Assembly: GCF_030272615.1 (NCBI RefSeq)
Contig: NC_081408.1
Span: forward strand, 615,350,476 to 615,414,475
DNA from: Cryptomeria japonica
Lineage: Eukaryota > Streptophyta > Pinopsida > Cupressales > Cupressaceae
Length of the DNA stretch: 64,000 nucleotides
Direction: 5' to 3'
Part shown: positions 57,854-64,000 of the stretch, one piece after another
Layout of the letters: every line of letters starts with the position of its first letter
Numbering within the stretch: position 1 is the first letter of the stretch
Notes under the pieces: generated by a model
Told to the model about the DNA's origin: nothing
Database searches by the model: none
What the model saw: the letters and a program-made list of their open reading frames with translations, nothing else
Program-made: the position numbers and the translations under genes

Positions 57854-58599
57854 GGAGATCAAGAAGCAGGTCCAAGAATTGCTTGATAAGGGCCCGATGA
57901 GAAAGAGTTTGAGCCCATGTGCTATGCCAACTATTTTGGCACCCAAAAAAGATGGAGATTGGAGGATTTCTAAAGATTCAAGGGATATCAACAAGATAAC
58001 CATTAGATATAGACTCCTCATTCCATGGATGGAAGATCTTATGGACAGTCTAGCCAGAGCAAGGTACTTTACTAAAATTGATTTAAAAAGTGGCTATCAC
58101 CAAATAAGGATAAGAGAGGGGGATGAGTGGAAGATGACTTTCAAGACTAATGAAGGCCTATATGAATAACTTGTCATGTTGTTTGGGCTATATAATGCCC
58201 CAAGTACATTCATGAGACTAGTGAATGAGGTCCTAAGAGACTTCATAAAAACGTTTGTGGTAGTATACTTAAATGAGATTTTGGTATTCAACAAGAAAAG
58301 GGAGGACCATTTGGAACACTTGGATAAGGTGTTAAGAAGGTTGGATGAAGAAAAATTGATGATCAATCTCAAGAAGTGTGAATGGATGAAGGAAGAGTTG
58401 GTATATTTGGTGTTTGTGATTTCACAAGGAACTTTGAAGATGGATCCACAAAAAATAGAGGCCATACTCAACTGGCCAACACCTAAATCAGTTAGGGAAG
58501 TCAAGATTTTCCATAGTTTAGCAAGCTTATACCGCAAGTTTATCAATAATTTTAGTCATATTGTGCCATCCATGCTATACACCATCAAAGGAGAGAAGC
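57854..58599 (+). pseudogene. F: gypsy reverse transcriptase, active site lost
   Basis: After a frame change near 57850: MRKSLSPCAMPTILAPKKDG, WRISKDSRDINKITIRYRL (normally RMCVDSRAIN) and FTKIDLKSGYHQIRI. A stop at 58167 replaces the Trp of YEWLVMPFG. The catalytic motif at about 58258-58275 reads VVYLNEILVF where the family has YLDDI, so both catalytic Asp are changed. HLDKVLRRLDEEKLMINLKK and the thumb IEAILNWPTPKSVREVKIFH follow. Confidence 0.9.
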
Positions 58600-59157
58600 C
58601 AATGGATGATGGAGGCTGCTCATAGTTTTGAGTACCTCAAGACAAGGATAGCACATCAAACTATCCCTACTTTACCAAATTTTAATAAGGTATTTACAAT
58701 AGAGTATGATAATAGTGGCTATGCCATAGGGGCAATGTTGAGTCAAGAGGGGAATCCAATAGCTTTCTTCAGTGAGAAATTGACTGAAGACAAAAAGAAG
58801 TATTCATCCTATGATTTGGATTTGTATGACATTGTGCAAGCACTAAGAAAATGGAGACACTACCTACCACCTAAGGCATTTGTGGTATACACACATAACC
58901 ATGCTTTGAGTTTTCTAAACAGTCAAGAGAAGTTGAGTCATCGACACATGAAGTGGGTTGAGCAATTACAGTCCTATACTTTTACCATAAAGCACAAGAA
59001 AGGGCAAGCTAATAAGGTAGTTGTTGCTTTGAGCAGGAGGAAAATGATGATACAAGAGGTGCAGTTTCAAAGTGTAGGAATTGATTCCTTAAGAGGTATG
59101 TATCAGAATGATGCAGACTTTCATGAAGTGTTTATTGTTTATGAATTTTCACAGTGA
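58600..59157 (+). pseudogene. F: RNase H
   Basis: TIEYDNSGYAIGAMLSQEGN (first Asp kept) and AFFSEKLTEDKKKYSSYDLD are clear. Where the family has YTDHKAL it reads YTHNHAL, so a catalytic Asp is lost. It ends HRHMKWVEQLQSYTFTIKHK and KKGQANKVVVALSRR, the usual boundary to integrase. Confidence 0.88.
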
Positions 59158-59578
59158 GTATGTAGATTATGTAGTAGAAGGTGGTATTTTGTTTAAGGGA
59201 GCTCATTTATGTGTCCCAAAGTGTTCTATGAGGGAAAATTTGATCAGAGAGAAGCATAGTGGTAGTCTTGGAGGAAATTTTGGATGCGATAAGACATTGG
59301 ATTAGGTCAAAAGGTCTTACTATTGGCCTAAGATACACCTAGATGTTAAGAAGTTTGTGGAAGGTTGTGGTATATGTCAGAGAGAAAAGGCGTCAAGTTC
59401 TAATGTAGGGTTGTATCAACCTCTGCCCATACTCAATAGACCATGCGAAGCCATCAACATGGATTTTGTTTTGGGTCTACCAAGGACCACAAGGGGATAT
59501 GATAGTGTATATGTAGTCATGGATAGGCTCAACAAGATGGTTGAGTTCATTGAATGCAAAATAAAAATGACATATTAA
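59158..59578 (+). pseudogene. F: integrase, first piece
   Basis: The zinc region reads EKHSGSLGGNFGCDKT, with the second His of the HHCC set lost, then CGICQREK. The core begins INMDFVLGLPRTTRGYDSVY (first Asp). The frame is cut in the KMTY segment by a D-family solo LTR. Confidence 0.88.
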
Positions 59579-60009
59579 TGTACGTTAGGAAATAGGAAAT
59601 CATCACAAAACAAGATAAACATAATAGCTCAATCACAAATGCATTCATTGAAATGAATCTATCCTAATACACATTCAATAGAGACATGAAATAAAAACAT
59701 TCAAAATTAAAGATATATGCAAACCAATAGCAGATTTGAATGCTCCTTCATGCGGCTCCATTGTTCTTCTTTCCTCTTCAAATGGTTGGATTGTGGATCT
59801 CACCTACAAGTGCACACACATCATTGAAAGCAAGATTGACATTGATTATTGATCAAGAGTACTAGAAGCATAAATTCGATAGCCTGATTATCAATTACCA
59901 ATTAGCCTTGATTGATGAAGATCATCCAATTTATAGAAGAATTGGAGAGATGAACAAATTAGCATGATAGTGATTCGAATGGAAATTCAAATCAAGAATA
60001 GCAAAATTA

Positions 60010-60160
60010 TGACATGTCTATGACAAATTGCTATGCAAGGATTTATGACAATTTATGACAAATTTCTATGTCAAGAATTTATGACAATTTATGACAAATT
60101 TCTATGTCAAGAATTTATTGATTGTCAATTATGACAAATTATGACAAATTTCTATGTCAT
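60010..60160. repeat. Tandem TATGACAAATTTCTATGTCA units in the solo LTR
   Basis: About four copies of a 36-37-base unit (GACAATTTATGACAAATTTC then TATGTCAAGAATTTA). The complete D LTRs show only a single related stretch with ATGTCATAA in this position. Confidence 0.8.
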
Positions 60161-60559
60161 TCCCATGAATTTAGGAGAGAAATAGGAGGAAATTGAAATT
60201 AGGAAATTAGAAAATTAAGAAATTAGAAAATTGATGGAAATTAGAAATTAGGTAAATTAATTAATAATTTGTCATTTATTAATTAATTCACAAAGAGGAA
60301 TAATTAGCCAATTAAATGAACATTTAATTGCAATGAGAAGACTTAGGATAAATAAACAATTTATTAATCCTAAAGGAAGAAATGACACACACAAGGTTAA
60401 ATGATTAAATCACGAAACCCTAGAAGATGAATTAGGTCTTGATGAAAGATAATTGACTCGATTCGATTTTATTTTGGATTGATAAATGCGCCAATTGATG
60501 AGGAACAATGACAAATTGATCCAAATTGACATAATTGAGACAGACAATGATCGATAGCA

Positions 60560-60868
60560 AAATGATCGCAAAATGACAAAATTGACAAGAGGACAAGGAT
60601 TGATGACAAAATAGATTGCAAGATGACAAGATTGAAAATGACCACGATCGATGAAAAATCGATCGCAAAATGACAAGATCGAACATGACAACGACCGATG
60701 ACAAATCGATCGCAAAATGACAAGATTGAAAATGATAAAGATTGATGACAAATCGATAAGAGGACAAAACCCTAATTAGGATTGACGATGTCCAAAATGA
60801 TAAGATTAATGATAAGATTAATAAGAGGACAAAACCCTAATTAGGATTGACGATGTCCAAAATGATAA
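60560..60868. repeat. Two further tandem arrays in the solo LTR
   Basis: At 60560-60750 there are about four units of the type GATGACAAATCGATCGCAAA then ATGACAAGATTGAAAATGA, spaced about 50 bases. A 46-base unit starting AAGAGGACAAAACCCTAATT occurs at 60758-60803 and again at 60823-60868. Confidence 0.85.
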
Positions 60869-61120
60869 CAAATTAGCACGCACATTGATGCGATAGGATA
60901 AAATCGATCAAAATCATGATTGGATAGTGTTGTCGACAAGACCAAATTTGAAAGCGAGACAGAATGAAGAATGTAGAAGAATGACTTGATGCTCGCAAAT
61001 GATAAAAACCAAGTGCGTGACATAGGAGAAATGTTAATGCGACGCAAAAACCTAAAATGAGGCAATGCGCAAATGTTAAAGTATGACCTCGCAAGCGTTG
61101 ACCATTTTTAGGTGTCTACA

Positions 61121-61228
61121 CAAAAAAACCAATGATGCCTCCCACATTGCAAACTTATTCTTTAAGGAGATTGTAAGGATCCATGGATCCATGGTTCAAA
61201 GTTTATTGGAATTTTTTGGAGAACATTG
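61121..61228 (+). pseudogene. F: integrase, second piece
   Basis: ASHIANLFFKEIVRIHG is the segment of the gypsy core before the second catalytic Asp. The Asp-containing part is blurred by a frame change (SKF remains readable in another frame). It is cut at 61228 by a copia solo LTR. Confidence 0.85.
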
Positions 61229-62472
61229 TGTTATAATAACCGGGGGACAACTAAGAGGGGGGGAATCAATTGTCAACAAATTATATTAATCAAACCACTT
61301 TATAACCTTTAACCAGAGCACATAAACATTAAATACCAAAATAGCAGAAACAAATACTGGTAAGCAATAAAACTTAAGTATGAAACAAAGAATCAACACA
61401 ATGTAACCATACCACATAACACCATGATTTGTACGTGGAAAACCCGGTAAAGGGAAAAACCACGACGGGAAGCCTACCCACAATCAGATAATAGTTATGT
61501 AGAAAGTATGTTATACAATAAGGAGCTGCACATGCAAGAAGGAACACTGCCTTGAGCGAACTGCTCATTACAAAGGAGTCTCACTGAATATAGAGAGGTT
61601 ATAACCACCTCAATATAATTGGACAACAATCCAAAAGAATGAACTGCCAATGATAGCATCTACCATGCCTGATTACAGTCCCATTTAAGCTCAATACCAG
61701 AGGCCTATGACCTCTTACATAAACCCAATCCGATCACCTATGATCGACCAAATTTCCTTCGCATATGATCTTTTCATTATTCGCACATTTCATTCCATGA
61801 CCATGATCTACAAAGAGATCTTACATCAATTTATACAAACCCTAAGTCCTAAACCAATTAGGTTGGCCACCTAAAAGATATTACAATAAGATAATTACAT
61901 ACATCCACATTACAATGATATACCATGTCGACTTTAGACCAAAACAACATTAACCAATCCATAAATCATTCCAGTAACGTGTAGAGAACACTTAATAGCA
62001 CATTACATGATATCGATCCATAACTTGGACCCAAATAAATTCACCACGCCAAAGTGATGTCTCCAATTAGTCGAGGCATGAACACAATCACCTTCTACAT
62101 CATGAATTCCATCTAAAAGCCACACCAACACCACTTATGCATCATGTCAAAGATTCTTAGTAAAAGCTCTATCGGTAAAACCCTAAACCCTTACTAGTAT
62201 AGGCTTACTAGAGTGTATGATAGCATCTGATCATCAAGTCAATACCTATTGACCAAAACATACTCCAGAAACATGCAACATATTAAACCAAACATATTCC
62301 ATTGATCCAAACGTGTTAGCAATATCCAACTAATAGTCCCTTATGCTGGTAACACTAGTTCTTCTACTAGTAACCAAAATCTATCTGTCGATAACTAATC
62401 ATAAAAACTAGTGTTGACATCAATGAAAAAACATCAATGCAACACATAATCAACTCCTTCATATTGCCCACA
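61229..62472 (-). repeat. Copia solo LTR, minus strand
   Basis: Ends TGTTATAATAACC and TTGCCCACA, with perfect target duplications CATTG at 61224-61228 and 62473-62477. It has a G-rich block at 61254-61263 and GGAAAACCCGG...GGGAAAAACCACGACGGG at 61437-61470, like the other copia LTRs. Length 1244 bp. No internal sequence remains. Confidence 0.93.
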
Positions 62473-63246
62473 CATTGTGGAGAAAACTAGGAACCAATCT
62501 AACTTTTAGTTCTGCCTATCATTCTCAAACAGATGGGTAGACTGAGGTTGTCAACAGGTCATTAGGCAACCTACTAAGATGTCTGACTAAATAGCATAAT
62601 CAGTTATGGGATCTAATCCTACCATAGGAATGGTATGCATATAATGATTTAATAAACCAGAGTAGAGGGAAGAGTCCATTTGAAGTTATCTATCAAGTGT
62701 ATCCCAGAGGTATCTATGAATTGAGAGATATGAGTGGAATGGATAGGAGGAGTGCCCAAGGTGAATCTTTTATAGTAGCCATTCATGACATCCACAAACA
62801 GGTCAAGGAGACACTTGAGAAGAATGTGGACAAGTATAAGAAGGAGGACTTGAAGTAGTAAGATCTATAATTCAAGGTGGGTGATGAAGAAGATAGGACC
62901 ATGTAAAGTGGTTCACAAGTATGGAAATAATGCTTATGAGATTATCTCACCTATATTCAATGTTTTAGATTTGTGTCCCTATAAGGAATCTGATTTTGGT
63001 GGTCAAGGAGAAGATGGAGTTGAAGATGCTGATATGGAATGGGTCAAGGACCTTCCACCTACTCAACCTATGCAACTTGAAGCCATTTTGTACTCAAGAG
63101 AAGTGAAGTGGACAAGGAGGAAAGTTTATAAGGACCACCTAGTCAAGTGGCTAGGACTACCAAATGAATATGCCACTTGGATGTCAGAGGAGGATATAGA
63201 ACAACATGGGGTCTCAGTTGCAGATCTCATTTTATTAGGACCATGA
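62473..63246 (+). pseudogene. F: integrase end and chromodomain
   Basis: AYHSQTDG then TEVVNRSLGNLLRC holds the catalytic Glu, with a stop just before it. QSRGKSPFEVIYQVYPRG follows. After a frame change near 62880, IGPCKVVHKYGNNAYEI is the GPY/F-type module. LYSREVKWTRRKVYKDHLVK, WLGLPNEYATW and MSEEDIEQHG (about 63095-63210) form a chromodomain with the aromatic residues in place. Chromodomains steer integration to marked chromatin in this clade. It ends at the stop at 63244. Confidence 0.9.
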
Positions 63247-63263
63247 AATTTTTCCTCTTCGGG

Positions 63264-64000
63264 TGTATGGTGCAAGAGAACCTATAGTTTAGTTTCTATT
63301 CCAATTATATGTTTGAGTCTTAGGAGTTAGGGGTCATGTCATTTTTATTCTAAGGTCTATGGAGACCATGTGCAATATGATTTTATGTTTTTTAGGTCTG
63401 TATGTCAAATTTGGAGTCATATTTTACAAGTTTGTAAAAGTTGTCAATGTTGTCATCGGGATAAGTTAAACCGATAAAATTTCATTGTAAAAATTTGTCA
63501 AAGTGGTCATTGAGATAGTTATCTCGATAAAAGGGTCATTGGGATAGTTTTTTCTATCAGGATTGGAAAATGTTGTTTAGCCAACTATGGAGGGTTATCC
63601 TAACAGTTGTCCAATTGCCTCATTCAGCTAGCTATGCCAACATAGGGACATCGGGGTAAGTTTACTTTATCGGAATTGCAGAAAAAGGTTACCTCATTGA
63701 TCTTAGTTATTTCAGTGGGTGAAAAAGACTTTAGTTCGGGATTGCTATCCCGACGTCGGTGTCTAGTAGTGTTTTGTCAGTTCGGAATTGTTTTCCAATG
63801 TCATTATTCAAATTGGATTTTTCAAATGTGGAAGTCTAATAGTTAGGGAACCCAAGGGTCTATTATGACCGTGGGAATACATAAATTTGGTATAAATTAT
63901 TAGAAACAATTGAAAAATAGATTCACAAGTGTATTTTGAGAATTTGAATTTCTAAGTCTGATTCTGTAACATAGATTGAAAATTTTGCAATCACCTGTAT
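63264..64000 (+). repeat. F: 3' LTR, cut by the window end
   Basis: This matches 12358-13050 with about 88 per cent identity. A 20-base insertion near 63855 and the extra GATAGTTATCTCGATAAAAG near 63511 distinguish it. No clear purine tract precedes 63264, so the exact start is uncertain. Confidence 0.82.

Larger units (their letters stand above)
59579..61120 (-). repeat. Solo LTR of the D family, minus strand
   Basis: The right end is the reverse complement of the D LTR start (GGTGTCTACA). The left end matches its last bases (TAGGAAATAGGAAATC). It is 1542 bp against 1257 in D, the extra length coming from tandem repeats. The flanks ATTAA and CAAAA do not match, but the integrase reading resumes close to 61125, so the ends are secure to a few bases. 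Confidence 0.9.
12358..64000 (+). mobile_element. Element F: Ty3/gypsy chromovirus spread over more than 51 kb by nested insertions
   Basis: Pieces in order: 5' LTR 12358-13103 and 43193-43268; primer site 43275; gag 43343-44478 with a second gag copy 55434-56120; protease 57003-57853; RT to about 58570; RNase H to 59157; integrase in three pieces (59158-59578, 61121-61228, 62473-62880); chromodomain to 63246; 3' LTR from about 63264. The two LTRs are about 88 per cent identical by eye, the oldest pair here. The 3' end is outside the window, so no target duplication could be checked. It is inferred, not proved, that left and right parts are one element rather than two of the same family. Confidence 0.75.

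Noticed and set aside
62881-63246. Possible host chromodomain protein
   Set aside because: It follows the gypsy integrase and GPY/F module directly and precedes the LTR, as in chromoviruses.

Overview
The window looks like intergenic nuclear DNA of a seed plant, built entirely of LTR retrotransposons. I found no host gene, rRNA, tRNA, CRISPR array or bacterial-type operon. The sequence is AT-rich. The elements are plant-type Ty1/copia (iMet-tRNA primer sites, gag-PR-IN-RT-RH order), a Ty3/gypsy chromovirus with a chromodomain, and a Tat-like Ty3/gypsy with two RNase H domains. The old, deeply nested, poorly purged insertions would fit a large gymnosperm (conifer) genome. That host guess is an inference, not a demonstration.

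Left block (1-12.36 kb). A copia element B on the minus strand runs off the left edge. It is split by a nearly complete minus-strand copia element A (1873-9587), with a perfect 5-bp target duplication TTATC on both sides. The 5' LTR of B follows, then a piece of another copia LTR in the opposite orientation.

Right block (12.36-64.0 kb). This can be read as one plus-strand chromovirus, F, swollen from a few kb to more than 51 kb by insertions. Its 5' LTR (12.36-13.10 plus 43.19-43.27 kb) holds copia element C (minus strand). The 5' LTR of C holds Tat-like gypsy element E (plus strand, 20.04-41.61 kb). E holds a small defective copia element G (22.5-27.0 kb) in its gag-like region and a non-autonomous LTR element D (31.70-41.16 kb) in its integrase. 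The gag of F (43.34-44.48 kb) is broken by copia-type element K (minus strand), which is itself broken by copia element H (44.49-50.73 kb, plus strand). After a duplicated gag segment and another K-type LTR, F resumes with protease, RT and RNase H (57.0-59.2 kb) and integrase. The integrase is cut by two solo LTRs (59.58-61.12 and 61.23-62.47 kb). F ends with a chromodomain (to 63.25 kb) and the start of its 3' LTR, which runs off the window.

Exact or near-exact 5-bp target duplications support the layering for A, C, D, G, H and one solo LTR. Reading frames that resume across the inserts support it too. LTR-LTR divergence also fits: outer elements have older-looking LTR pairs (F, C) and inner ones younger (D, H). 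Every pol gene seen carries stops, frameshifts or lost catalytic residues, so nothing here looks autonomous. The items most worth follow-up are D and K. Both have LTRs and primer sites but lack any RT or integrase, and both carry long reading frames that I do not recognise: about 950 codons in D, and two frames in K, one with a run of four CCHC zinc knuckles.
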